From contig JAFABC010000326.1 of the NCBI GenBank assembly GCA_023426275.1, positions 1-6,540 of the forward strand: 6,540 nt of DNA, in the 5' to 3' direction. Positions 1 to 6,410 of the stretch are shown in pieces. The DNA comes from Pseudomonadota bacterium (GTDB taxonomy: Bacteria; Desulfobacterota; Desulfovibrionia; Desulfovibrionales; Desulfovibrionaceae). A program made the position numbers and the translations under genes. The notes beneath the pieces were generated by a model. That model saw nothing but the letters and a program-made list of their open reading frames with translations. It had not been told where the DNA came from and made no database searches. Position 1 is the stretch's first letter. Every line of letters starts with the position of its first letter.

Positions 1-46
1 GGTCCGGGAGGGGGTGACCCCCTCCCGGCCGCCGGAGGCATCTTCC
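1..46 (-). repeat. 46-base 3'-end hairpin repeat, copy 1 (downstream of mnmE)
   Basis: Read on the minus strand, this begins with the module GGAAGATGCCTCCGGCGGCC, continues into a G-rich/C-rich hairpin and ends in CGGACC. It matches 41 of 46 bases of the copy at 6402..6447. The hairpin has an 11-pair perfect stem (4..14 with 18..28) and a three-base loop at 15..17. It starts 13 bases beyond the mnmE stop codon, in the direction of mnmE transcription. No T-tract follows within the window, so it is not a classical intrinsic terminator. It may act as a transcript-end or mRNA-stabilising structure, or be a dispersed REP-like element. The copy may continue past the window edge. Confidence 0.8.
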
Positions 47-59
47 CTCTTCCTCCCTT

Positions 60-1451
60 CTATTTCCCGATGCAAAAACTGTCGAAAATGGCGTTGAGCA
101 CGTCGTCCGGCGTGGTTTCGCCGGTGATGTCGGCCAGCAGGGCGCCGGCGGTTTCCAGGCGCACGCCGAGAAGATCGTAGGGGATATCGGCCGCGATGTC
201 GGCGAGCAGTCCGGTCAGTTCCTCGCGGGCGGCTGTGAGGCTGGCGGCTTCGCGTTCGCTCGGGGCCGGGGCGTCGGGCTCGGGCGGGCCGGCTTCGCGG
301 GTGAGCCGGGCGCGCATGGCCGCGAGCAGCCCGGTCAGGCCCTGGCCCGTGCGCGCCGACACGGCCACGGTTTCCAGGCCCAGGCCGGCCAGTTCCCGCT
401 TTGGATCGGGTGAAGCCGGCGGCAGGTCGGCCTTGGCCAGCACGGCCAGCACCTTGTCCCGGCCCAGGCGGGCCAGCAGCTCCCGGGTCTCGGCGTCCGG
501 GGCGTGGGGGGCGGCGCCGTCCACGACATAGAGGCCCAGGTCGGCCGCGGCGGCCAGACTGACGCCGCGCGCCTTGCCGGCGGCTTCCACGGCGTCGGGC
601 GTCTCCCGCAGGCCGGCCGTGTCCGTGAGCATGACCGGCAGCCCGTCGAGGTCGAGGCCTTCTTCCAGATAATCCCGGGTGGTGCCGGGAATCTCGGCCA
701 CAAGGGCCCGGTCCGTGCCGAGCAGGGCGTTGAACAGGCTGGATTTGCCGGCGTTGACCCGGCCGAACAGGGCCACGCGCGCGCCGTGGCGAAACGGTCT
801 GGCCCGCCGGCCGGCGGCCAGCAGGGCGTCGATGCGGGCGATGACGGCCGCGACGCCGTCGGTGAAGGCCTGCCGGGGCAGGCAGTCCACTTCCTCCTCG
901 GGAAAGTCCACGGCCAGACAGATGCCGGCCCGCAGTGTGTCGAGGGCGTCCCCCAGCTCCCGCACGGCCTGCCCCATGGCCCCGGACAGGCGGGTGAGGG
1001 CCAGTCCGGCGTCGGTTTCGCCGCGCGCGTCGATCAGCTCGGCCACGGCCGCGGCCTGGGACAGGTCCAGGCGGCCGTTGACGTAGGCCCGCTTGGTGAA
1101 TTCCCCGGGGCCGGCCGGGCGCGCGCCCAGGGCGAAGGTCCGGGCCAGCACGGCCCGCAGCACGGCCGGCGCGCCGTGGCAGAAAAATTCCACCGTGTCT
1201 TCGCCCGTGTAGCTGCCCGGGCCGGGCATGAAGGCGACCATGGCCTCGTCGAGGGTGTGGCCGTCCGCGCCGACCAGTCGGCCGTGGTGCAGCCGGTAGG
1301 GGCGCAGGCCGGCGAACTCCGGCCGGGCGGAAACGAACAGACGACCGGCCACGGCCTTGGCCTGCGGACCGCTGACGCGCACGATGCCCACGCCGCCGCG
1401 GCCCGGTGGGGTGGCCACGGCGGCGATGGTATCGGTGGGGAGCCGGGCCAT
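60..1451 (-). CDS. mnmE: tRNA uridine-5-carboxymethylaminomethyl(34) synthesis GTPase MnmE (TrmE)
   Basis: Seen: 463 residues, the usual MnmE length, with the family N-terminus (DTIAAVATPPGRGGVGIVRVSG-type, residues 7-28), the EDTVEFFCHG block (84-93), GEFTKRAYVNGRLDL (116-130), an inserted G domain (about 222-383) and the C-terminal C-I-G-K ending whose Cys is a family hallmark. G motifs: P-loop GRVNAGKSS (230-238, Val where Pro is usual), GTTRD (256-260), DTAGLR (277-282), and G4 as AKAD (339-342) instead of NKxD. Known of the family: with MnmG, MnmE installs the cmnm5 group on U34 of certain tRNAs, using a folate-derived one-carbon unit and GTP hydrolysis, in the cytoplasm. The start is fixed by the conserved N-terminus. 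It lies 7 bases after the aminotransferase stop and has no Shine-Dalgarno, so coupled translation is inferred. No yidC/jag partner genes, common neighbours of mnmE elsewhere, lie upstream. Confidence 0.98.
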   Translation of the reverse strand: MARLPTDTIAAVATPPGRGGVGIVRVSGPQAKAVAGRLFVSARPEFAGLRPYRLHHGRLVGADGHTLDEAMVAFMPGPGSYTGEDTVEFFCHGAPAVLRAVLARTFALGARPAGPGEFTKRAYVNGRLDLSQAAAVAELIDARGETDAGLALTRLSGAMGQAVRELGDALDTLRAGICLAVDFPEEEVDCLPRQAFTDGVAAVIARIDALLAAGRRARPFRHGARVALFGRVNAGKSSLFNALLGTDRALVAEIPGTTRDYLEEGLDLDGLPVMLTDTAGLRETPDAVEAAGKARGVSLAAAADLGLYVVDGAAPHAPDAETRELLARLGRDKVLAVLAKADLPPASPDPKRELAGLGLETVAVSARTGQGLTGLLAAMRARLTREAGPPEPDAPAPSEREAASLTAAREELTGLLADIAADIPYDLLGVRLETAGALLADITGETTPDDVLNAIFDSFCIGK

Positions 1452-1458
1452 GGGCGTG

Positions 1459-2661
1459 TCAGGCGCTGGCGGCGCAGCTCGTCCGGGCCAGCAGGGTGGC
1501 GATGGCCCGGCCCATGCGGGCGATGCCTTCGACGATGTGCTCGGGATCGGCGTTGGAGAAGTTGAGCCGCATTTCGCGCGCGCCGCCGCCGTCCACGAAG
1601 AACGGGCCGCCCGGCACGAAGGCCACCTTTTCCTTGATGCACAGGTCGAACAGATCGAACGTCGAGCAGCCTTCGGGCAGCGTCACCCACAGGAACATGC
1701 CGCCTTCGGGCTCGGTGCACAGGACCTCGGGCGGGAACTCCGCCTTGATGCGCTCGACCATGAGGTCGCGCTGCTCGCCGTAGACCTTGCGGATGGTGGC
1801 GATATGGGCGTCCAGATCGTTGTCGGCCAGATACTGGATGAGCACGCGCTGGACAAAGGTGGAGCAGTGCAGGTCCGAGGCCTGCTTGGCCGTGACCAGC
1901 TGGGGCAGGGTGTCGGGCGTGGCCACCACCCAGCCCAGGCGCAGGCCCGGGGCGGCGATCTTGGAGAATGTGCCGAGCATGAAGGCGTCGCCGGGCAGGA
2001 AGGCCGTGACCGGCGGCTGGGGCTCGCCGAAAAAGCGCAGCTCGCCGTAGGGGTCGTCCTCGATAAAGACCGTGTCGGACATGCGCAGCACTTCGGAAAC
2101 GGCCCGCCGGGCCTCCAGGGAGTAGGTCAGGCCGGAGGGGTTCTGGAAATTGGGCACGGCGTAGAACATTTTGGCCTGTTGCGAGAGCACCACCTCGGTC
2201 AGACGGTCGATGTCCGGGCCCTGCGGGGTCAGCGGCACGCCGACGAATTCGGGCTCGAACACGGAAAAGGCCTGGATGGCTCCGATGTAGCCCGGCAGCT
2301 CCACGGCGACCGTGTCGCCCGGGTCGAGAAAGACCTTGGCCAGCAGGTCCAGGCTTTGCTGGGAGCCGTTGGTGATGAGGATGTTGGCCGGGTCGATGTT
2401 CATGCCCTTTCTGGCCCTGTAACGGGCGGCGATCCATTCGCGCAGGGCCGGTTCTCCCTCGGTTACCGAATATTGCAGCGCGCCCGGGCCGTTCTCGGAC
2501 AGGACCTTGGCGGCGGCGTCGGCCATGGGGCCGGTGGGGAAGAGGTCGGGCTTGGGCAGACCGCCGGCAAAGGAAATGATGGACGGGTCGGCGGTGACCT
2601 TGAGAATTTCGCGAATGAAGGAACGGCGCACCTGGGACATGCGTTTGGCAAAAGCGGGCAC
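1459..2661 (-). CDS. PLP-dependent aminotransferase, class I fold (2-aminoadipate/aromatic aminotransferase-like)
   Basis: Seen: 400 residues from a GTG start with AGGAGGT at 2668..2674, six bases upstream. The frame stays open further upstream to an ATG at 2754, but that would overlap the preceding gene's end and lacks such a site. Fold-type I landmarks in order: substrate loop SFAGGLPKPDLFP (about 30-42), cofactor-phosphate loop ITNGSQQSLDLL (96-107), PNFQNPSG with Asn174, EDDPYGELRF with the cofactor-binding Asp and Tyr205, the Schiff-base lysine Lys234 in GTFSKIAAPGLRLGW, and the carboxylate-binding Arg365 in EMRLNFS. The family is the stand-alone aminotransferase relative of MocR regulators (LysN, KAT II, 2-aminoadipate and aromatic aminotransferases). 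It has no N-terminal winged-helix, so it is an enzyme and not a regulator. It moves the amino group of an amino acid to a keto acid, usually 2-oxoglutarate. The substrate cannot be told from sequence. It lies just upstream of mnmE. Confidence 0.93.
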   Translation of the reverse strand: MPAFAKRMSQVRRSFIREILKVTADPSIISFAGGLPKPDLFPTGPMADAAAKVLSENGPGALQYSVTEGEPALREWIAARYRARKGMNIDPANILITNGSQQSLDLLAKVFLDPGDTVAVELPGYIGAIQAFSVFEPEFVGVPLTPQGPDIDRLTEVVLSQQAKMFYAVPNFQNPSGLTYSLEARRAVSEVLRMSDTVFIEDDPYGELRFFGEPQPPVTAFLPGDAFMLGTFSKIAAPGLRLGWVVATPDTLPQLVTAKQASDLHCSTFVQRVLIQYLADNDLDAHIATIRKVYGEQRDLMVERIKAEFPPEVLCTEPEGGMFLWVTLPEGCSTFDLFDLCIKEKVAFVPGGPFFVDGGGAREMRLNFSNADPEHIVEGIARMGRAIATLLARTSCAASA

Positions 2662-2667
2662 GATGAG

Positions 2668-2674
2668 ACCTCCT
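2668..2674 (-). promoter_or_regulatory. Shine-Dalgarno deciding the GTG start of the aminotransferase
   Basis: AGGAGGT on the minus strand, with six bases between it and the GTG at 2661..2659. It is the strongest ribosome-binding site in the window and sets the start within a longer open frame that reaches 2754. Confidence 0.85.
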
Positions 2675-2698
2675 CGGCTGGAGGCCGCGACGGTGGCG

Positions 2699-2729
2699 GG
2701 CGACTGGCCCGATGCTGCGGCCGGTCGCC
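2699..2729 (-). other. Stem-loop between the glycosyltransferase and the aminotransferase
   Basis: Arms 2699..2709 and 2719..2729 pair over 11 positions around a 9-base loop. Read as minus-strand RNA, the direction of the neighbouring genes, one position is a C-A mismatch and the other ten are Watson-Crick pairs. It starts 5 bases after the glycosyltransferase stop and ends 25 bases before the aminotransferase Shine-Dalgarno. No T-tract follows, so a simple intrinsic terminator is not supported. It may be an intercistronic stabilising or processing hairpin, or a weak terminator. In very GC-rich DNA some hairpins of this size arise by chance. Confidence 0.45.
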
Positions 2730-2734
2730 GTATC

Positions 2735-3769
2735 CTAGACGGGAATGTTCCCATTAGAAAGAAAATTCTCGATAGGAAGCAATGTCAGGAGGTTGGCGAT
2801 GGCTTTGCGACGTATTTCCGGCGTATGGGCCGCGGCCGTGCGTCGGGCGTTGTCCAGGGCGTGGGCCAGCGGCGCGCCCCCGTCGGTCCAGAGGCGGGCC
2901 GCCGCTTCCAGGCAGGCAACCGCCCCGAAAACGTCATTGTCCGCTGCGTAGAATCCGTTGCCGCCCCAGGGAACGTCGCGAAGCGGCAGGCTTGGCGCAA
3001 AGCCGCCGTCCGCGCCGGCCTGGCGCATGTAGTCGAAGCCGCCGAAACCGCTGAAACCGGCCACCACGCAGCCGCAGGCCATGGCCTCCAGCGGCGGCAG
3101 GGGGCAGCCTTCGGGAAAGCCCGTGGCCAGAAACACGTGGCAGGAGCGCAGCGTCTCGGCCACGCCGTCCGGCGGCAGGCCGTCGATGGGCACCCAGGCC
3201 AGGGACAGGCCCGTGCGCGGGGCGCGGGCGGCGGCGACTTGTTGGATCATGGCCGCCAGCGCCTTGTTCTTGCGCGGCATGAAGGCCACGCGGACCGGGG
3301 CCGGGTCGGGCTTGGCCGGGGGCGGGAAAAAACGGGCCGGGTCGATGGCCGGGCGCAGGATGGGCGGCCGCACGCCGAGCGCCAGCTCGATGTAGCGGGC
3401 CACCGGGTCGGACACGGCCACAAACGAGACCGGGAGCCTGTCCCAGCCCACGCCCTCGGGCAGGCCGTGAAAAAGGTAGGCCCAGTTCTGGCAGTAGACG
3501 ACGCAGCGGGCCCTGGCCGCCAGCCCCGGGGCCAGGGCGTTGGGCCAGCCCTCGGGCACGAGATAGGTGTCGGCCGCCGTGAGGCCCGCCGCCCCGAGCG
3601 CCACGGTCGGAATGCCGTCGGGCAGGGCCAGGGGAGGGCGCCCGGGTTCGCGCAGCACGAGCCCGACCGGCGCGCCCAGATCGCGCAGGTGCGCGGCCGT
3701 GTCGGCCAGCACCGCCAGCCCGCCCGAAACCGAGCGCAGCGGCGGCAGGAAAATGAGGATGCGTCCCAC
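2735..3769 (-). CDS. Glycosyltransferase, GT-B fold, GT4-like
   Basis: Seen: 344 residues from a GTG start, with AAAGGA at 3776..3781 six bases upstream. The frame stays open to 4213, but that extension overlaps the divergent phosphofructokinase gene and has no family resemblance. The N-terminal half opens with a Rossmann strand, GRILIFLPP, followed by a glycine-containing loop (SVSGG, 14-18). Around 162-168 comes FMPRKNK, the place where GT4 enzymes bind donor phosphates. The C-terminal donor domain carries the E-x7-E motif: Glu220 to Glu228 in EGCPLPPLEAMACGC. There is no signal peptide or membrane segment, so it is probably cytoplasmic or peripherally membrane-bound. Known of the family: transfer of a sugar from a nucleotide-sugar donor with retention of configuration, typically in surface polysaccharide or glycolipid synthesis. 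The sugar and acceptor cannot be inferred, and no other polysaccharide genes are in view. It is the first gene of the minus-strand unit, 73 bases ahead of the aminotransferase. Confidence 0.85.
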   Translation of the reverse strand: MGRILIFLPPLRSVSGGLAVLADTAAHLRDLGAPVGLVLREPGRPPLALPDGIPTVALGAAGLTAADTYLVPEGWPNALAPGLAARARCVVYCQNWAYLFHGLPEGVGWDRLPVSFVAVSDPVARYIELALGVRPPILRPAIDPARFFPPPAKPDPAPVRVAFMPRKNKALAAMIQQVAAARAPRTGLSLAWVPIDGLPPDGVAETLRSCHVFLATGFPEGCPLPPLEAMACGCVVAGFSGFGGFDYMRQAGADGGFAPSLPLRDVPWGGNGFYAADNDVFGAVACLEAAARLWTDGGAPLAHALDNARRTAAAHTPEIRRKAIANLLTLLPIENFLSNGNIPV

Positions 3770-3866
3770 GTCGCGTCCTTTGCCGGCGGGTTGTTGCCGA
3801 CGCAGTGTCAAAAGGCTAACACACAAACGGTCGCCTTTCGCAACCGTGATGCCGCAAGGAGTCGCC
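3770..3866. promoter_or_regulatory. Divergent intergenic promoter region (glycosyltransferase / phosphofructokinase)
   Basis: The 97 bases between the two start codons must hold the start signals for both directions, and they include the one noticeably AT-richer patch of the neighbourhood (about 3806..3828). A weak sigma70-like plus-strand candidate is TTGCCG (3794..3799), a 17-base spacer and TAACAC (3817..3822). A perfect TTGACA lies on the minus strand at 3811..3806, but no acceptable -10 follows it. The boundaries of the true promoters cannot be set by eye. Confidence 0.5.
3827..3847. promoter_or_regulatory. Interrupted palindrome upstream of the phosphofructokinase gene (possible operator)
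   Basis: A 21-base element with half-sites ACGGT-n-GC and GC-n-ACCGT around a five-base centre. Seven of eight half-site positions are symmetric. It ends 8 bases before the AAGGAG Shine-Dalgarno at 3856..3861, so it could be a repressor site or a leader hairpin. I do not recognise it as a known regulator's site. Confidence 0.3.
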
Positions 3867-5195
3867 ATGCGCAACCACAAGGAAACCTTCCCCGAATCCC
3901 TTCTGACGTCCGAAGCCACCGCCGTGCCGACCCTGGGGCAGCCGGCCTGCGACAGTCCCAAGCACGTGGGGGCCTTCGTGCCCGACGACGCCGGCGTGCT
4001 CGTCGGCATCTCGCGGGGCTCGGTCAGTTGCGACGGCGATACGCCCGTCTTTTTCGAGGAAGCCGGGCCGCGCCAGCGCATCTTTTTCACGCCGCAGAAA
4101 ACCAAGATCGCCATCGTGACCTGCGGCGGCATCTGCCCGGGCATCAACGACGTCATCCGCTCCATCGTCATGGAGGCCCACCACCAATATGGCGTGGCCG
4201 CCACGTTGGGCATCCGCTACGGCCTGCGCGGCTTCATCCCGGCCTGCCGCCATGACGTGCTGGAGTTTTCGCCGGAAAACGTGGCCGAAATCCACGAATT
4301 CGGCGGCACCATCCTCGGTTCCTCGCGCGGGCCGCAGCCCGTGGACGAGATCGTGGACGCCATGGAGCGCATGGGCATCGGCTTTTGCATCTTCATCGGC
4401 GGCGTGGGCACCATGCGGGCGGCCTCGGCCATCCAGGCCGAAATCACCTCGCGCAACCTGCCCATCGGGGTGGTGTGCATCCCCAAGACCGTGGACAACG
4501 ACATCCATTTCGTCTCGCGCACCTTCGGTTTCCTGACCGCCGCCGAAAAGGCCACCGAGGCCATTGCCTGCGCCCATGTCGAGGCCCTTGGCGCGCCCTA
4601 CGGCATCGGGCTGGTCAAGCTCATGGGCCGGCAGTCCGGCTTCATCGCCGCCGAGGCCAGCATGGGGCTCAAGCACGTCAATATCGTGCTCGTGCCCGAG
4701 GAACCCTTTGCCCTTGCCGGCGAGGGCGGCGTGCTCGACGAACTGGAAAAGCGCCTGCGCGGCCGGGGCCATGCCGTGATCGTGGCCGCCGAAGGCGCGG
4801 GCCAGCATCTCATCCCGGCCACCGGACGCTTCGATCCTTCGGGCAACCCGGTGCTCGGCGATTTCTGCGCCCTGCTCACCGCCGAGATCAAGCGCCATTT
4901 CAAGGCCCGGTCCCTGCCCATCACCCTCAAGGTCATCGATCCGAGCTACATCGTGCGGGCCGGAATGGCCAACACCGCCGACGCCGTCTATTGCGGTTTT
5001 CTCGGCCGGTTGGCCGTGCACGCCGGCATGGCCGGCAAGACCGGCATCGTGATCGGCTCGGTCAACGACCGCTACGTGCACGTGCCGCTGCCCCTGGTGA
5101 CCCGCGAGCGCAAGCACATCGATACCGATTCCGACTACTGGCAGGCCGTGCTCGATTCCACCGGCCAGCCCCGGTTTACCCCCTACACGGCCTAG
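3867..5195 (+). CDS. pfkA: 6-phosphofructokinase, PfkA superfamily, clade X (plant-like ATP-dependent) type
   Basis: Seen: 442 residues from ATG, with AAGGAG at 3856..3861 five bases upstream. An N-terminal extension of about 80 residues leads into a domain resembling plant ATP-PFKs: AGPRQRIFFTP (66-76), TCGGICPGINDVIR (85-98), GIRYGLRGF (115-123), GSSRGPQ (151-157), PKTVDNDI (206-213, catalytic Asp210), MGRQSGF (253-259), VPEEPF (276-281) and IDPSYIVRAG (357-366). Known of the family: phosphorylation of fructose 6-phosphate to the 1,6-bisphosphate in glycolysis. Gly at the position after the aspartate of GGDGT favours ATP over pyrophosphate, even with the PKT form of the next motif, as in plant and trypanosome enzymes. 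Odd point: that motif reads GGVGT here, with Val180 (GTG codon at 4404..4406) replacing the Asp expected to bind Mg. Lys391 also stands where AGYTG-like Tyr or Phe is usual. Activity and phosphoryl donor are therefore uncertain. It is the first gene of the plus-strand unit, with cobT 99 bases downstream. Confidence 0.9.
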   Translation: MRNHKETFPESLLTSEATAVPTLGQPACDSPKHVGAFVPDDAGVLVGISRGSVSCDGDTPVFFEEAGPRQRIFFTPQKTKIAIVTCGGICPGINDVIRSIVMEAHHQYGVAATLGIRYGLRGFIPACRHDVLEFSPENVAEIHEFGGTILGSSRGPQPVDEIVDAMERMGIGFCIFIGGVGTMRAASAIQAEITSRNLPIGVVCIPKTVDNDIHFVSRTFGFLTAAEKATEAIACAHVEALGAPYGIGLVKLMGRQSGFIAAEASMGLKHVNIVLVPEEPFALAGEGGVLDELEKRLRGRGHAVIVAAEGAGQHLIPATGRFDPSGNPVLGDFCALLTAEIKRHFKARSLPITLKVIDPSYIVRAGMANTADAVYCGFLGRLAVHAGMAGKTGIVIGSVNDRYVHVPLPLVTRERKHIDTDSDYWQAVLDSTGQPRFTPYTA

Positions 5196-5234
5196 GCGGC
5201 CCGCGCCGCCGGACCATCCCCCGAAATCCGCGTC

Positions 5235-5273
5235 GTCCCGCCGGGTGCGCCTTGTCGCGCGCCTTGGCGGGAT
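5235..5273 (+). other. Long stem-loop between the phosphofructokinase gene and cobT
   Basis: TCCCGCC (5236..5242) pairs with GGCGGGA (5266..5272), and GGTGCGC (5244..5250) with GCGCGCC (5257..5263). The loop is CTTGTC. A single G bulge faces TT between the two helices. This makes 14 pairs with one G-U, plus a possible closing G-U at 5235/5273. It lies 39 bases after the pfk stop and ends 10 bases before the cobT Shine-Dalgarno. No T-run follows. Possible roles are partial termination, differential mRNA stability or control of cobT translation. The gap is too short and lacks the conserved boxes for a cobalamin riboswitch. Confidence 0.5.
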
Positions 5274-5294
5274 GGCCGGTGCAAAGGAGTTTGC

Positions 5295-6368
5295 ATGTCC
5301 CTGACGTTGCCCGAGTTGCGTGCCGCCATCAAACCTGTGGACGCGGCCCTTTTCCCCAAGGCCCAGGCCCACCTGGATAATCTGACCAAGCCGCGCGGCA
5401 GCCTGGGCCGGCTGGAGGAGCTGGCCGCCCGGTTGTTCGCCATCCGGGGCGGGCAGCGGCCGGTCGTCGATCCGGCCCGCATTTACGTGTGCGCCGGCGA
5501 CCATGGCGTGGCCGCCGAGGGCGTGAGCCTGTTTCCCCAGGAAGTCACCCGGCAGATGGTGGCCAACTTCCTGGCCGGCGGCGCGGGCATCAATGTGCTG
5601 GCCGACACCGCCGGCATCGATCTGCGCGTGGTCGACGCCGGCTGCCTGGGCGAGCCGTTTCCCGCGCATCCCCGCTTCGCCGGCGCCCGGGTGGCCTCGG
5701 GCACGGCCAATCTGGCCGCCGGTCCGGCCATGAGCCGGCAGACCTGCGAAAAGGCCCTGCTGCTGGGCGCGTCCCTGGCCGCCGGAGCCGCCGCCGAAGG
5801 CGTCATGGCGCTCGGCACGGGCGATATGGGCATTGCCAACACCACGCCGTCCACGGCCCTTTTTTGCGCCTACCTCGGCCTCGATCCGGAGGCCGTTACC
5901 GGCCCGGGCACGGGCCTCGACGCGGACGGTGTGCGCCGCAAGGCCGCCGTGGTGGCCAAGGCCCTGCGGTTGCACGGCGAGGTCGTTGCCTCGGGCGACG
6001 CCGTGGCCATCCTGGCCGCGCTCGGCGGGCTGGAAATCGCCTGCCTGGCCGGCCTCGTGCTCGGCGCGGCGGCCAACCGGCTGCCCATCGCCGTGGACGG
6101 GTTCATCTCCACCGCCGCCTACGTCGCGGCCCGGGCCATCGTCCCGGCCGTGGCCGAGTACGCGTTTATCAGCCACGCCTCGGCCGAGCCCGGCTACGCG
6201 GCCATCACCGCCGCCCTGGACCAGAAGCCGCTGCTCGACCTGGGACTGCGCCTGGGCGAAGGTACGGGCGCGGCCCTGGCGCTCTTTCTGATGCGGGCCG
6301 GGGCCAATGTCTTCAACAACATGGCCACCTTTGCCGACGCGGGTGTGAGCGAGGGCGACAAGGGCTGA
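5295..6368 (+). CDS. cobT: Nicotinate-nucleotide--dimethylbenzimidazole phosphoribosyltransferase
   Basis: Seen: 357 residues, the normal CobT length, from ATG with AAGGAG at 5284..5289 five bases upstream. Family blocks in order: LTKPRGSLGRLEELA (30-44), CAGDHGVAAEGVSLFP (67-82), VTRQMVANFLAGGAGINVLA (84-103), GTGDMGIANTTPSTAL (174-189), GPGTGLD (203-209), PIAVDGFISTAAYVA (264-278), SHASAEPGY (293-301) and LRLGEGTGAALAL (318-330). Glu322 in LGEGTGA corresponds to the catalytic glutamate near residue 317 of the Salmonella enzyme. Asp177 in GDMGIANTT occupies the place of the second acidic residue, which is often Glu. Known of the family: transfer of phosphoribose from nicotinate mononucleotide to a lower-ligand base, giving the alpha-riboside used in the nucleotide loop of cobamides, in the cytoplasm. 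The base may not be dimethylbenzimidazole here, since Desulfovibrio corrinoids with guanine and hypoxanthine are known. No other cobamide genes are in view. It is followed after 33 bases by the hairpin repeat. Confidence 0.97.
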   Translation: MSLTLPELRAAIKPVDAALFPKAQAHLDNLTKPRGSLGRLEELAARLFAIRGGQRPVVDPARIYVCAGDHGVAAEGVSLFPQEVTRQMVANFLAGGAGINVLADTAGIDLRVVDAGCLGEPFPAHPRFAGARVASGTANLAAGPAMSRQTCEKALLLGASLAAGAAAEGVMALGTGDMGIANTTPSTALFCAYLGLDPEAVTGPGTGLDADGVRRKAAVVAKALRLHGEVVASGDAVAILAALGGLEIACLAGLVLGAAANRLPIAVDGFISTAAYVAARAIVPAVAEYAFISHASAEPGYAAITAALDQKPLLDLGLRLGEGTGAALALFLMRAGANVFNNMATFADAGVSEGDKG

Positions 6369-6391
6369 TTTGATGTGAGTGGGAAAAGGCC

Positions 6392-6410
6392 GGAAGATGC
6401 TGGAAGATGC
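6392..6410 (+). repeat. Short tandem duplication GGAAGATGC x2
   Basis: GGAAGATGC occurs at 6392..6400 and again at 6402..6410, separated by one T. The second copy is the beginning of the 46-base hairpin repeat, so the element's leading edge appears doubled here. The minus-strand copy at the other window end does not show the duplication: the bases before it read GGGAGGAAGAG. Confidence 0.8.

Noticed and set aside
504..2757. Plus-strand open frames opposite mnmE and the aminotransferase (504..1565, 1357..2757)
   Set aside because: They are low-complexity shadow translations on the reverse strand of two well-recognised genes, with no motif and no credible start signals.
3806..3811. Perfect TTGACA on the minus strand as the -35 of a glycosyltransferase promoter
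   Set aside because: No -10-like hexamer occurs 16 to 18 bases downstream, so I mention it only within the divergent region and do not call a promoter.
3567..3866. N-terminal extension of the phosphofructokinase from an ATG at 3567
   Set aside because: It lies antisense to the glycosyltransferase and has Arg/Ser/Pro-rich shadow composition. The ATG at 3867 has AAGGAG five bases upstream.
3770..4213. N-terminal extension of the glycosyltransferase up to an ATG at 4213
   Set aside because: It would overlap the conserved start of the divergent phosphofructokinase and pass the promoter region. The GTG at 3769 has a good ribosome-binding site and begins the Rossmann strand.
5196..5294. Cobalamin riboswitch ahead of cobT
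   Set aside because: The gap is only 99 bases, no conserved B12-box or core elements are visible, and a simple hairpin accounts for the structure.
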